A stretch of 64,000 nt of DNA from Celerinatantimonas yamalensis (GCF_046054155.1 NZ_JBEQCT010000009.1:124001-188000), one strand, 5' to 3'. Shown: positions 44,550 through 54,338, numbered from the stretch's first letter. Notes: generated from the letters alone by a model not told the origin. Made by a program: numbers and translations.

Positions 44550-45443
44550 GTGCCTCAACCATCAGACTTTAACTCGATACGAGATAGCAAGGTGATTCAT
44601 TTTAAGGAACTGGTCGATAGCACTATGAGCACCCCACCCATTAAGCAAGACTCATCGTCGGTCATCTCGGCGAAGCAGCGCACTTTAGAGCTGGCTCGAC
44701 GCCATGGCTTACATACGCTTATTGAAGAACCTCATCCGCAAACGAGCTTTTCGCAGCGGGCCGCCGCAAGGCTCCGTCTTGAGCAAGCGCGCGCGCAAAA
44801 GAATCTTGAACAAATCCTCGCGCGCGCTGAACAGATCTGCGGTGATGAAGCGGGGAGTCGGGTCGATCCTGACTGGTTTAGCGCCTATTTAGAGCTGGCT
44901 AAAAATAGCCAAACCGTAACGATGCAACAGCTGTGGAGTCAAATATTAGCCATGGAGGTTGTTACTCCAGGACGATTCTCTGTTCGCGCATTGCAAACAT
45001 TGACGATAATGACCCAGCGCGAAGCACAGTGGTTTCAACGAGCCGTACAAATCGCCAGCCGAATGGGCGGTGAGCAGAGCCATAAACTGCTACTTGGGGC
45101 GATTCGGATGCCAGCCAGATTGGGATTACAACGCCGTCGCGTGCGACGTTTGTCATTAGGGCGTTACCGCTTGGCTTTTAATCAAATCATGCAACTTTCC
45201 GAATTAGGACTGCTCTATGAGCGTGAACTTGAAAGCAGTTTTGCGGCACAATTTGATCTCAGTTTTGAACAGTCCGGTAAAATGTGGTTATTACGACCTC
45301 GTTATCGCCAATGCAAACTCATCTACTACCGGCTCACGCCGATTGGTGATGAACTCGCTCAATTAATTGAACCTTCCCCAATCGTTAATTATCAAACTGA
45401 CTTAGCTGAGTTGCTTGAGGAATTTTTTGAGCTGCAGTATTAA
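44550..45443 (+). CDS. TIGR03899-family conserved protein
   Basis: A 297-residue cytoplasmic protein resembling the uncharacterised family TIGR03899 of Vibrio and Shewanella. The start is GTG, preceded by AAGGG at 5 bases; an ATG 26 codons later has no ribosome site. It has an Arg/Gln/Ala-rich helical region (about 65-95, SQRAAARLRLEQARAQKNLEQ), then a DPDWFSAYLELAKNSQ and LWSQILAMEVVTPGRFS block, typical of the DUF2806-like part, and a basic RRRVRRLSLGRYR patch. No membrane segments are seen. Its 3' end overlaps the convergent SUMT gene by 59 bases. Function is unknown. Confidence 0.8.
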   Translation: MPQPSDFNSIRDSKVIHFKELVDSTMSTPPIKQDSSSVISAKQRTLELARRHGLHTLIEEPHPQTSFSQRAAARLRLEQARAQKNLEQILARAEQICGDEAGSRVDPDWFSAYLELAKNSQTVTMQQLWSQILAMEVVTPGRFSVRALQTLTIMTQREAQWFQRAVQIASRMGGEQSHKLLLGAIRMPARLGLQRRRVRRLSLGRYRLAFNQIMQLSELGLLYERELESSFAAQFDLSFEQSGKMWLLRPRYRQCKLIYYRLTPIGDELAQLIEPSPIVNYQTDLAELLEEFFELQY

Positions 45444-46329
45444 ACCAGTCCAAAGTTTGGTGTAGCCGGACGACTTCACCAACCACTAGCAACGCAGGTG
45501 AGGCGGCATGTTCGGCAAGTTTGGCTAGTTGTATCAGTGTACCACTAAAGATCCGCTGGTCGCTGCGCGTACCATTTTCAATCACTGCAACCGGCATCTG
45601 CTCACTCATGCCTTGTGCAAGGAGTGCCTGTTGGATGCTAGTCGCACTCAATCGCCCCATATAGACCACTAATGTATGGTTGCTCGCCACCAATGAATGC
45701 CAATCGGGTGGTTGACCATTGTGTTGACAATGCCCGGTCACAAAGGTGACTGCCTGCGCATAATCTCGATGGGTCAGCGGAATCCCTGCATAACTGGTGC
45801 AACCAGAAGCGGCTGTAATCCCGGGGATTACCCGAAATATCACACCCGCCTTTGCCAGTTGCTCAAGCTCTTCACCGCCTCGGCCAAAGATGAAACTATC
45901 GCCACCTTTGAGACGAACCACACGTTGACCACGCTGAGCACGCTCAATCAATATCTCGTTAATCCGTGATTGCGGGACACTATGAAAAGAAGCCGCTTTT
46001 CCCACACAGACGGTGTCAATATTTGCAGGGATCAGTTGCAAAATCTCATCGCTAACCAATCGGTCATAGACGACCACATCCGCCTGATTCAGCATCTGAA
46101 ATGCCGCCATCGTCAACAATTCAACCCCGCCAGGGCCTGAACCAACCAAAGCAACTTCACCAGCACCTAGCGACGGGCTCAGTTGAAGGTAATTTGGGAT
46201 CACCGCTTGAGCGTGTGGCCAAAAGCGCTGAACATCGTGGGTGACGCGCGCCGCCCAACGCATGACTTGACGCATTCGAACTCGAGGCTCAGCAATAACC
46301 GACCGAGAAAAAACGGAAAATAATGCCAT
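45385..46329 (-). CDS. cobA: Uroporphyrinogen-III C-methyltransferase (SUMT)
   Basis: SUMT methylates uroporphyrinogen III to precorrin-2, the branch to siroheme and B12. The C-terminal part (about residues 58-305) matches the methyltransferase half of CysG: VALVGSGPGGVELLT, VVRLKGGDSFIFGRGGEELE, PGITAASGCTSYAGIPLTHRDYA and YMGRLSATSIQ. The first 55 residues resemble a leftover of the CysG linker; the N-terminal dehydrogenase/chelatase domain is missing, so those steps must be encoded elsewhere. Siroheme is needed by CysI in the nearby cys operon. Its end overlaps the TIGR03899 gene by 59 bases. Confidence 0.9.
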   Translation of the reverse strand: MALFSVFSRSVIAEPRVRMRQVMRWAARVTHDVQRFWPHAQAVIPNYLQLSPSLGAGEVALVGSGPGGVELLTMAAFQMLNQADVVVYDRLVSDEILQLIPANIDTVCVGKAASFHSVPQSRINEILIERAQRGQRVVRLKGGDSFIFGRGGEELEQLAKAGVIFRVIPGITAASGCTSYAGIPLTHRDYAQAVTFVTGHCQHNGQPPDWHSLVASNHTLVVYMGRLSATSIQQALLAQGMSEQMPVAVIENGTRSDQRIFSGTLIQLAKLAEHAASPALLVVGEVVRLHQTLDWFNTAAQKIPQATQLSQFDN

Positions 46330-46460
46330 CTATCTGCTTTGATAAAAAATCTTATTGGCACTATACCCAGCCCCTTGGTAAATACGAAAGAACCTTTATC
46401 TATCGAATATACCCAGTAGCTATATCACCACGGCTGAATCACCCTGCGTGCCAAAAATCG

Positions 46461-47429
46461 CTAACGATGCCACGCATGGGGGTTGACGCAGTGATTGAGC
46501 TGGCGCAAGGTGAGCGCTTCAATCATGTTGGTCACCGCAAGCTCGCTCATGGCCGCTCGAGTTTGAGTGGTTGCCGAACCAATATGTGGCAGCGCAACCA
46601 CTTGTGGCAATTTCAGTAATGCTGAATCATTCGCCAGCGGTTCTTGATGAAAAACATCGAGCCCCGCCCCTGCAATCGTTTTTTGTTGCAAAGCCTCAAT
46701 CAACGCAGCTTCATCGATAACATCCCCGCGCGCCACATTCACTAAAATTGCCGATGGTTTCATCATCGCCAACTGCGCAGCAGCGATTAAATGAAATGTT
46801 TGAGTCGTCAATGGCGTCAGTAGCACCACAAAATCGGCGGTTTGCAACAGCTCATCGAGATCAACTAAGCGCGCGGCAAATTGCTGCTCGGCCATTGGTT
46901 TACTGTGACGATTATGATAAAGCACGGACATACCAAACCCATAATGAGCACGTCTGGCAACAGCCATCCCAATTCGCCCCATGCCAACAATCCCGATGGT
47001 TTTATGGTGGACATCACAGCCATAGTAAGATTTGGGTAGACTCCCCTGCCATTGACCATCACGTACCCAATCGGCCAATTCAACAATGCGCCGAGCGCAG
47101 CTTAGCATCAATGCAAACACTGAATCAGCCACTGTCTCATCGAGCACTCCAGGTGTATGCGATAAAGTCACGCCTGCACGGCTTAATGCTTCAATATCAT
47201 AGCTATCATAACCAACGGATATAGTTGAGATGGCTTTGAGTTGGGGAAGCTGCGCTAACTGCTCTTCACCTAACGTCAATCCACCATGGGCAAGTAACCC
47301 TTGGGCAACACTGAGTTGCTCACTTGGGATATCACACAGCTGTTTACCAGAGTGAACCTCAAACAGCGCATCAAGGCGCTGGCGCTGACTATCATTTAAT
47401 GCGACTAATACAATCAGGGATGGTTTCAT
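46461..47429 (-). CDS. ghrB: Glyoxylate/hydroxypyruvate reductase B-like 2-hydroxyacid dehydrogenase
   Basis: An NAD(P)H-dependent D-2-hydroxyacid dehydrogenase that reduces glyoxylate, hydroxypyruvate or 2-ketogluconate. The start at 47429 gives 322 residues beginning MKPSLIVLVAL as in E. coli GhrB (324); a frame from 47483 adds a poor N-terminus. Rossmann motif IGIVGMGRIGMAVARRAH, catalytic Arg in VNVARGDVIDE, Glu in DVFHQEPL and His in LPHIGSAT are all intact. It lies between SUMT and cysH, but separated by gaps on both sides, so it is probably a separate unit. Confidence 0.9.
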   Translation of the reverse strand: MKPSLIVLVALNDSQRQRLDALFEVHSGKQLCDIPSEQLSVAQGLLAHGGLTLGEEQLAQLPQLKAISTISVGYDSYDIEALSRAGVTLSHTPGVLDETVADSVFALMLSCARRIVELADWVRDGQWQGSLPKSYYGCDVHHKTIGIVGMGRIGMAVARRAHYGFGMSVLYHNRHSKPMAEQQFAARLVDLDELLQTADFVVLLTPLTTQTFHLIAAAQLAMMKPSAILVNVARGDVIDEAALIEALQQKTIAGAGLDVFHQEPLANDSALLKLPQVVALPHIGSATTQTRAAMSELAVTNMIEALTLRQLNHCVNPHAWHR

Positions 47430-47694
47430 ACAATATACCTTGCAGGCGCAACACAGTATTTTACCATACACCATTTTATCCAAAGGCCCAACTGAGCGCT
47501 GCCCCTAGCCGTTTAATCGCCCCCGATGTTGCACATTGAGCATCACGATGAACCTGCGCCATATTCTAAATGCGCCCCCGTTATCGACCAATGTGTTGAT
47601 GATAAAAAGAACGCGGTGAAGTCAATATAATCCACCAAACTTGTAGGCTATTCCCTTTCTAAGAACCGTTAACAAAGGTGAAGATCATTGACGA

Positions 47695-48456
47695 CTATAT
47701 ACCACTGCCATTGTGCTCTTCATGAATGCCACATTCGCGTTTAAGACCAAAAAAACGGGTCTCTTCTTCAGTCATGCCGGGTTGAAGTGGTTGTGAGGTA
47801 TGCCAATCACCCACTGAAACATAGCCTTTTTCCCAAAGTGGATGATAACTTAAGCCATGTTCTTTCAAGTATTGATAGACCTGCTTATTACTCCAATTAA
47901 TAATCGGCAATAATTTGAAACGGTTATTTTGCAGTTGTAACACCGGTAAATGTGCTCGACTTTTAGCCTGTTCTCGGCGTAACCCAGAAAACCAACTGGT
48001 GACAGCTAATTCTTTAAAGGCTCGCTCTAACGGCTCAACTTTGTTCATTTGATTGTACCGGGTTAAGCCATCGACTCCCTGCTCCCATAATTTGCCGTAA
48101 CGCACCTCTTGCCAAGCGCTACTCAGCGGATTGGTATATATTTTTAGATTCAGATTTAATTGATCCGTTAAGTGATCGATAAACTGATAGGTTTCGGCAA
48201 ATAGATAGCCGGTATCAATTAACACCACCGGAATATCGGGCCGAATTTTTGTGACCATGTTGAGTAAGACTGCAGCCTGAATACCAAAACTTGACGACAA
48301 AACATGCCCTTCAGGTAACGATTCAAGAGCCCATTCGATACGCGCTTGTGGTGTCAGCCGCTCAAGTTTTTCATTGATATCGCTAAGCCAACGCTGCCGT
48401 TCTAGATGTTCTAATTGCTGCCAATGTTCTGGCAGCTTGGCGAGTGTCTCAAGCAT
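47695..48456 (-). CDS. cysH: Phosphoadenosine phosphosulfate reductase
   Basis: CysH reduces PAPS to sulfite with thioredoxin in assimilatory sulfate reduction. The ATG at 48456 follows GGGAGAG and gives 253 residues (E. coli 244); earlier in-frame ATGs overlap cysI heavily. Visible are the PAPS-binding SSSFGIQAAVLL, LIDTGYLFAETY, TSWFSGLRREQAKSRA and the catalytic cysteine in KRECGIHE at the C-terminus. It lacks the extra cysteine pairs of APS reductases, so it uses PAPS. It overlaps cysI by 8 bases and ends the cysJIH operon. Confidence 0.95.
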   Translation of the reverse strand: MLETLAKLPEHWQQLEHLERQRWLSDINEKLERLTPQARIEWALESLPEGHVLSSSFGIQAAVLLNMVTKIRPDIPVVLIDTGYLFAETYQFIDHLTDQLNLNLKIYTNPLSSAWQEVRYGKLWEQGVDGLTRYNQMNKVEPLERAFKELAVTSWFSGLRREQAKSRAHLPVLQLQNNRFKLLPIINWSNKQVYQYLKEHGLSYHPLWEKGYVSVGDWHTSQPLQPGMTEEETRFFGLKRECGIHEEHNGSGI

Positions 48457-50131
48457 GAAAATCTCTCCCTTGGTGCACTGGCGCGATGACACCAACGCGC
48501 ACGACAAAGTCACCGAAAGCTTCATCTCCCTCATGCTCATTAGCATAACGAGCAAATAAATCATCGAGCTCGGATAAAATTGTCACCTCATCGATATTTT
48601 CTCGATACAGCTTATTCAGACGAGTTCCCACGGGGCTGGCTCCCAGATACAAGTTATAATGACCAGGGCCTTTACCGACAAAGCCAATTTCAGCAGCAAA
48701 TGGCCGGGCGCAGCCATTCGGGCATCCGGTCATCCGCATTACAATCGGCAGATCGCTCAATCCATGTTTATCTAACAGCGCATCCACCCGAGTAATAAGC
48801 TCTGGCATATACCGCTCACTTTCAGCCATTGCCAAACCACAGGTTGGCAGCGCGACACAAGCAATGGAAAGCTTGCGTAACCAGGTGAGATCATCGCGTA
48901 AGAGTCCATACTCACGCGCCAATTGATCAATCGATTCTTTTTCTGTTTCAGGGACATTAGCAATGACAATATTTTGGTTGGCACTCATACGCAGATCGCC
49001 TTGATGCACTTTAGCAATCTCACGTAATCCAGTCATTAATTGCCCATCATCGGTATCGGCAATTCGGCCATTCGGCAGATAGCAAGTAAGATGCCAGCGA
49101 CCATCCGCACCATGCTGCCAACCGAAGCGATCACCACGGGTCGTCCAAGTGACATCAATAGCAGGGGTAAACGTCACACCTGAACGCTGCTCAACCTCGT
49201 GCTTAAATCGTTCTAGCCCCATCGTATCAATGGTATATTTAAGCCGCGCATGCTTGCGGTTTTGCCGATCACCATAATCACGTTGCGTCGTAAAAATAGC
49301 CTCTGCCACCGCATGGGTATCCTCCGGTTTAACAAATCCTAAGGTATCCCCTAAACGCGGATAAGTTTGCGTGTCACCATGGGTTGTTCCCATACCACCG
49401 CCCGTAGAAACGTTATAGCCAACGATCTGTTGATCTTCAATAATGGCAATAAAGCCAAGATCATTGGTGTAAACATCCACATCATTGTGTGGCGGTACTG
49501 CCACAGCGATCTTAAATTTTCGCGGTAGGTAAGTTGGGCCATATAGAGGCTCAACTTCCGGTTCATTCAGCGGCTCTTCATTTAAAAAAATCTCAGCATA
49601 TGCACGGCTTTGCGGCATAAAGTGCTCTGATAGGGACTTGGCAAATTGATACACCTGTTGATGCACATCTGACTCAATAGGATTGGGATTACACATCACA
49701 TTACGGTTAACATCTCCGCAAGCCGCAATCGAATCGAGTAAGCGCTGATGCAACTTTTGAATGACTGTTTTCAAATGACGTTTTAAGATGCCATGAAATT
49801 GAAAAGTTTGCCGCGTGGTTAAGCGAATATTCCCACGAGTTAAATGTTGGGCTATTTCATCGATAATTAACCATTGTTCCGGGGTGCACACACCACCGGG
49901 TACACGCGCGCGCAACATGAAGCTATAAAACGGTTCTAATTTTTGCGATTTCCGTTCATTTCGAATATCGCGATCATCTTGTTGATAGAAGCCATGGAAT
50001 TTGGTGAGTTGCGTGTCATCGGCACTAATTGAGCCACTCAACGTATCCGCTAACCCCTCTTCGATGGTTCCACGCAGTAAGCGGCTACGCGCTTTGATTG
50101 ATTCATTGACTGATAACTTGCTATCACTCAT
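48449..50131 (-). CDS. cysI: Sulfite reductase haemoprotein beta subunit
   Basis: CysI reduces sulfite to sulfide with siroheme and a [4Fe-4S] cluster. The 560 residues (E. coli 570) have the two nitrite/sulfite reductase repeats; cluster ligands are CVALPTCGLAMAESERYMPE and TGCPNGCARPFAAEIGFVGK, the last Cys bridging to siroheme. Substrate-binding Arg and Lys residues (RLTTRQTFQFHG and RLKYTID) are present. It shares one base with the cysJ stop and overlaps cysH, giving a tightly coupled operon. Confidence 0.97.
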   Translation of the reverse strand: MSDSKLSVNESIKARSRLLRGTIEEGLADTLSGSISADDTQLTKFHGFYQQDDRDIRNERKSQKLEPFYSFMLRARVPGGVCTPEQWLIIDEIAQHLTRGNIRLTTRQTFQFHGILKRHLKTVIQKLHQRLLDSIAACGDVNRNVMCNPNPIESDVHQQVYQFAKSLSEHFMPQSRAYAEIFLNEEPLNEPEVEPLYGPTYLPRKFKIAVAVPPHNDVDVYTNDLGFIAIIEDQQIVGYNVSTGGGMGTTHGDTQTYPRLGDTLGFVKPEDTHAVAEAIFTTQRDYGDRQNRKHARLKYTIDTMGLERFKHEVEQRSGVTFTPAIDVTWTTRGDRFGWQHGADGRWHLTCYLPNGRIADTDDGQLMTGLREIAKVHQGDLRMSANQNIVIANVPETEKESIDQLAREYGLLRDDLTWLRKLSIACVALPTCGLAMAESERYMPELITRVDALLDKHGLSDLPIVMRMTGCPNGCARPFAAEIGFVGKGPGHYNLYLGASPVGTRLNKLYRENIDEVTILSELDDLFARYANEHEGDEAFGDFVVRVGVIAPVHQGRDFHA

Positions 50132-51915
50132 TAGTACACATCCTTCTGGTAACGTTTTTCTCGGTGCAATTGTTTAAGCCACTCTTGCGCATCTTCTTGC
50201 GCCATTTGTCCCTGTTCGCAGACAATACTGACGAGCGTTTGATGTACATCTTTAGCCATTCGCGTCGCATCACCACAGACATACAGATAAGCGCCATTTT
50301 TGAGCCATTGATATACTTCGTGGGCCTGCGCTCGCAGCCTATCTTGCACGTAAATTTTATGGCCTTGATCCCGTGAAAAAGCCAGATCAATGCGCGTGAG
50401 TAGCCCTGACTTGACATACTTTTGCCATTCCACTTGATAGAGAAATTCTTCGCTGAAATGTGGATTGCCAAAAAACAACCAATTTTGACCACTTGCTCCG
50501 ACAGCCTCTCGGTGCTGCATAAAAGCCCGAAACGGTGCAATACCCGTTCCTGGACCAATCATAATCACAGGTGTTTGCGCATCGGGTAGTTTAAAATTTT
50601 GGTTCGGTTCAACAAAAATACGAACTGATTGCCCCTCTTTAAGTCGAGATAAATACCCTGAGCAGCCGCCATATCGCGCGCCATCAGCTTGCTCGTAACG
50701 AACCACCGCAACGGTTAAATGTACCTCATCCTCAACTTCGGACTGACTGGATGCAATCGAATACATTCGAGGCGTTAATCGGCGCAGCGCAGCGAGCAGT
50801 TGTTCAGCGTCGACATGAGCCGGATATTCGCGAACGACATCAATAATTTGGTGACTTGCAGTATATTCGCGCAGCAGCGGCTTTTGGGCTTTCAGTTCTA
50901 TCAATGCTTGGTTGGCTGACCAGTCAGCCCAGTGCTCGACAAAATTTGGCGTGGTTTGTGTTAACTCATAATGATAAATAAGTGCATCGCGTAAACTGAT
51001 GTTCTGTTCATCAACGTTAACACTCTGTTTAGGATCTAAATCAAGGCACGTGAGTAATTCATCCACCAGCGTTTCATCATTATCAAACCAGACACCTAAT
51101 GCATCCCCAGGTTGGTAATTGATACCGAGCCCTTCGAGATCAAATTCTAGATGCCGAATATCTTTGGTTGAATGACGCCCAGTGATCTTCTGATTCGTCA
51201 AAACTGTCGCCTGCGCAGGATGTTGCCGATCATAATGAGTGAGGGCACTCTCGCTCAGCGATGCACACTGAGAGGATGCAGGTTGTGATGCAGACAATTC
51301 GTCAAGCAGAATCACTAGCAATTGCTCGGTCCATGTTGCAACGTTTTGCTCATAATCTAAATCACAATCAACGCGATCAAGCAGCGGTACAGCGCCCAAC
51401 GCGACTAATCGCATATCAAAATCAATCCCACACTGGCAAAATTGCTCGTAACTACTATCACCTAAAGACAAAATGGCATATTTCAATCCATCGAGCTTTG
51501 GAGCTTTTGAGGTCGCTAAAAATTCGTGAAACGCCAACCCATCATCAGGTGGCTCACCTTCGCCGTTGGTACTGGCAACAATCACTAAATAGTCTTCTTT
51601 TTTTAGTGATTTAAGTTTGTAGTCGCTGATATTCATGAGTTGCACAGAGACATTTTTGGCTCGCGCCTGCTGGTAGACACTTTCAGCGACCGCTTTAGCA
51701 TTCCCTGTTTGTGATGCGTAAACAATGGTGACAGTTTTCACACCGGATAGATGCTCAGCGGTGGAGAGTTCTTTCGACGCGATGTGTAATCCAGCCAGAT
51801 AGCCGCTCACCCAAATTTGTTGCTGCGGTGTAAAATCACCAAGAGTATGTGTCAGAGCGTTCAGTTGTTCAGTTGATAATGGGCAACTTAACGCGTTGAG
51901 ATCCTTTAATGACAT
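50131..51915 (-). CDS. cysJ: Sulfite reductase flavoprotein alpha subunit
   Basis: CysJ carries electrons from NADPH through FAD and FMN to CysI. The 594 residues (E. coli 599) show an FMN flavodoxin domain (about 63-200: TIVYASQTGNAKAVAESV, STNGEGEPPDD and LSLGDSSYEQFC), then FAD-binding RMYSIASSQSEVEDEVHLTV and GGCSGYLSRL, and the NADPH end MIGPGTGIAPFRAFMQHRE with YVCGDATRMAKDVHQ and the final RYQKDVY. AGGAAC precedes the ATG. It heads cysJIH; a CysB-controlled promoter is expected upstream but I cannot pinpoint it. Confidence 0.97.
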   Translation of the reverse strand: MSLKDLNALSCPLSTEQLNALTHTLGDFTPQQQIWVSGYLAGLHIASKELSTAEHLSGVKTVTIVYASQTGNAKAVAESVYQQARAKNVSVQLMNISDYKLKSLKKEDYLVIVASTNGEGEPPDDGLAFHEFLATSKAPKLDGLKYAILSLGDSSYEQFCQCGIDFDMRLVALGAVPLLDRVDCDLDYEQNVATWTEQLLVILLDELSASQPASSQCASLSESALTHYDRQHPAQATVLTNQKITGRHSTKDIRHLEFDLEGLGINYQPGDALGVWFDNDETLVDELLTCLDLDPKQSVNVDEQNISLRDALIYHYELTQTTPNFVEHWADWSANQALIELKAQKPLLREYTASHQIIDVVREYPAHVDAEQLLAALRRLTPRMYSIASSQSEVEDEVHLTVAVVRYEQADGARYGGCSGYLSRLKEGQSVRIFVEPNQNFKLPDAQTPVIMIGPGTGIAPFRAFMQHREAVGASGQNWLFFGNPHFSEEFLYQVEWQKYVKSGLLTRIDLAFSRDQGHKIYVQDRLRAQAHEVYQWLKNGAYLYVCGDATRMAKDVHQTLVSIVCEQGQMAQEDAQEWLKQLHREKRYQKDVY

Positions 51916-52373
51916 AGTTGGTTCCTAGATCTAAGCATTGGACATTGGTTGTGGGGAGTGAACTGGATTGGGTAAAACGCTCATCATCAATACACTTGAG
52001 ATCATTAGCATGGCAATTCCAAAGCTTAATTTTGAACAATGCTCAATTCGATCACCACAACTAAACAAGAAAACTCCTCAACCAATAGTCTACCGGAGAG
52101 CGATCCACCAATAGAAAGAATAAATGGAGAGGCGTTATAACAAGATGGAATATTATCGTTCATGGTGTTCACCCACATAGGCACACGCAGCGACGATTGA
52201 GCGCCGTTGCAGCGATAAACTGCAGACGCGCAAATCTACTTATGACCACTGATGGATACGGCTAAAACTGTCAGAAAAGAGAAAAGGCGTTATTGAAATG
52301 AAAGGACCCCGTGCCTGATCGCAACCGCATTGATTGTCGCAGTATGACGTTCACTTGCAGTAGGCACGAATAT
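51916..52373. other. Upstream region of cysJIH without a supported gene
   Basis: About 460 bases that must contain the cysJIH promoter. A 45-codon frame on the minus strand (52026-52163) and a 26-codon frame ending near 51940 exist, but both lack convincing ribosome sites. I see no tRNA, repeat or mobile element. Confidence 0.4.
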
Positions 52374-52403
52374 TAAAAAGGCCCATCAAAAGGTGATAGG
52401 CCT
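52374..52403 (-). terminator. Terminator of the outer-membrane beta-barrel gene
   Basis: On the minus strand AGGCCTATCA pairs with TGATGGGCCT (one mismatch) and is followed by TTTTTAA, 29 bases after the stop codon. Confidence 0.8.
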
Positions 52404-52431
52404 AGACAAAGAATTTAAGAATGAATAGTGC

Positions 52432-53127
52432 TTAGAAATGAGCACCAATTCCCATAAACCACCCTTGAGCGGTCTGCTCCAAATTCATATTTTCGACATC
52501 TTTCAGTCGCATATCTAATACACGATACCCAGCGCGCAGCTGTAAAGTTGAAACAACTAAGGGTAGAAAATCGTATGATACACCAATCTCAGAATCTGAG
52601 ATGCGGGTGCCATCAAAACTCACATTTGAAGTATTGCCAAAGACTTGGATACCCGTCATAGGAATATTAATATTGGCCGCTAAATACAAGGTTGGCATAG
52701 TTTTGGTGTAATCTTTTGATGCACCGATTCCTGACACTGTTCCTTGAAAATGTTTAATATTCAGGCCGTAATCAAATCCAAATGCCGGATTATCAAATAA
52801 TTGATAATACAAGACACCATCATACATTTTTTGGTCGCTGGTAATGTTTGTCCCATTGGCTTTACCAGAAGTATCCAGATTTTGATACCTAAACATGACA
52901 TTTGGAATCAGTGGGATTGGGTGTTCCAACGCTATGTATACACCTGGGCGGAAGTTAGTTCCAAAATCAGGGTTATAGGTTGAACCATCTTTTTTAACTG
53001 ATTCACCATTATGGCTAGTACTCCAAAAATCAATCCCAGCGTTTACACCAAGCGTATCCGCTTGGGCTAACGACGAGGCTAGAAGACTAGATACAGCAAA
53101 TACAGTCATGGCTGCAAATTTTTTCAT
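52432..53127 (-). CDS. Outer-membrane beta-barrel protein (TIGR04219-like)
   Basis: A 231-residue secreted protein. The start at 53127 gives a standard signal peptide (MKKFAAMTVFAVSSLLASSLAQA-DT); a longer frame from 53211 would hide it. The mature protein alternates hydrophobic residues as in a beta-barrel, contains YNPDFGTNFRPGVYIALEHPIPLIPNV and ends in AHF, the C-terminal Phe of outer-membrane proteins. It resembles the TIGR04219 family of small barrel proteins. It is monocistronic. Ligand or transport role is unknown. Confidence 0.82.
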   Translation of the reverse strand: MKKFAAMTVFAVSSLLASSLAQADTLGVNAGIDFWSTSHNGESVKKDGSTYNPDFGTNFRPGVYIALEHPIPLIPNVMFRYQNLDTSGKANGTNITSDQKMYDGVLYYQLFDNPAFGFDYGLNIKHFQGTVSGIGASKDYTKTMPTLYLAANINIPMTGIQVFGNTSNVSFDGTRISDSEIGVSYDFLPLVVSTLQLRAGYRVLDMRLKDVENMNLEQTAQGWFMGIGAHF

Positions 53128-53524
53128 AGTGATAGTCCGAACGTTGATTATTTGAATAGAATAATGATTTATAAGTGTAACTGAAAACCCATACATTTGC
53201 CGAGTAATCAATGATTATTGCACAGGCTTGTAGCCGCGCAAGCCATCACCATATTAAGAATATAAAATAGATAACAATTTTCGGAAGCAATGCACATAGT
53301 TACAAAATATATGCATGAATAGTTAGATGGTGATCGAAGTTCTAGCAATGATCCATGATTTGTTCCCGCTAATCAGCCACAATTTAATCATCATATAAAC
53401 CTATGAACAACATTACTGTGCATAATACAGATAGTTGAGCGTGTTATTAATCACGTGCTCGTCAAACCAAGCTCTTCAGTGATCGCGAGCACCAAGCTTG
53501 TGTAAGAATATAAGGGTGCCTATT
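53128..53524. promoter_or_regulatory. Divergent intergenic region between barrel protein and enoyl-CoA hydratase-like gene
   Basis: About 400 AT-rich bases between two divergent genes. AAGGG at 53510-53514 is the ribosome site of the right-hand gene. No operator or repeat that I can defend is visible. Confidence 0.4.
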
Positions 53525-54232
53525 ATGATTCAGAGTCAGCTCAATGAGGGTATTTTAACTGTTACACTCGATCGTCCCGACCAATCCAACAGTTTTACCT
53601 GTGAAATGTTCCGTACCATGCGAGAACGGATGAAAGATGCCGCCTTGAATAGCCAAATCCGCGTTATTATCTTACAGGCGCAAGGCGATCATTTTAGTTT
53701 AGGGCAAGATATTGAGGATTTATCCCACTCGCAACTGGATGCTCGTCACCCTGCACTCACCTTTATGCGTGAGTTTGCCTTATTTCCCAAACCGATTATT
53801 GCTAACGTGCAAGGTAATGCATTTGGTTTTGGTATGGCCTTATTGCTTCATTGTGACTTAGTCGTTGCCGATCCCAATAGCCGCTTTCAACTGCCATTTA
53901 TTCGTCAGGAGTTGATGCCTCTTTTTGCCACGAGCATGCTCTTACCGCAGCGAGTTGGCCCGCAGCGCAGCGCAGCGTTACTATTGTTAGCTCAGCAATT
54001 CAGTGCAGAACAAGCCTGTCAATGGGGACTTATCAATGAAGTCGCTAATGCAGAAACGCGACAACAATTGGTGACGTCATGGAGTCAGCAGCTGAGCCAG
54101 ATGCCCGAACTACTGGTTCGACAAACCAAACAGTTACTGCTTAACGGTCAACCTACTAATGATAAAGTCATGTGCAATGAGTGGCATTTGTTCAGTGAGT
54201 CACTCCATCTACCCGAATCTCAAACATCATAA
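53525..54232 (+). CDS. Enoyl-CoA hydratase/isomerase family protein
   Basis: A 235-residue crotonase-fold protein acting on acyl-CoA esters. The ATG at 53525 follows AAGGG at 10 bases; a TTG at 53498 is less likely. The CoA-binding and oxyanion-hole motifs are visible: FSLGQDIEDL (first) and NVQGNAFGFGMALLLHCDLVVAD (second). The two catalytic glutamates of true enoyl-CoA hydratases are not obvious (the position after the second motif is FRQELM-like, IRQELMPLF), so it may be an isomerase or another crotonase. It stands alone before a terminator. Confidence 0.82.
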   Translation: MIQSQLNEGILTVTLDRPDQSNSFTCEMFRTMRERMKDAALNSQIRVIILQAQGDHFSLGQDIEDLSHSQLDARHPALTFMREFALFPKPIIANVQGNAFGFGMALLLHCDLVVADPNSRFQLPFIRQELMPLFATSMLLPQRVGPQRSAALLLLAQQFSAEQACQWGLINEVANAETRQQLVTSWSQQLSQMPELLVRQTKQLLLNGQPTNDKVMCNEWHLFSESLHLPESQTS

Positions 54233-54302
54233 ATCAATGACGTGAGTTGTATTAGTGTTGAGAATAAAGAGGAAGGCCCAAAAGGTCGCGACACATCAAT
54301 AT

Positions 54303-54338
54303 AGCGTTCCTATCATAAGGATGGGATAGGGGCGTTTT
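54303..54338 (+). terminator. Terminator after the crotonase gene
   Basis: GCGTTCCTATC pairs with GATAGGGGCG through two G-U pairs, followed by TTTT. It is 70 bases after the stop codon in an otherwise gene-free 360-base gap. Confidence 0.65.

Noticed and set aside
52026..52163. 45-codon minus-strand frame upstream of cysJ
   Set aside because: Poor ribosome site and no recognisable protein character; may be chance.
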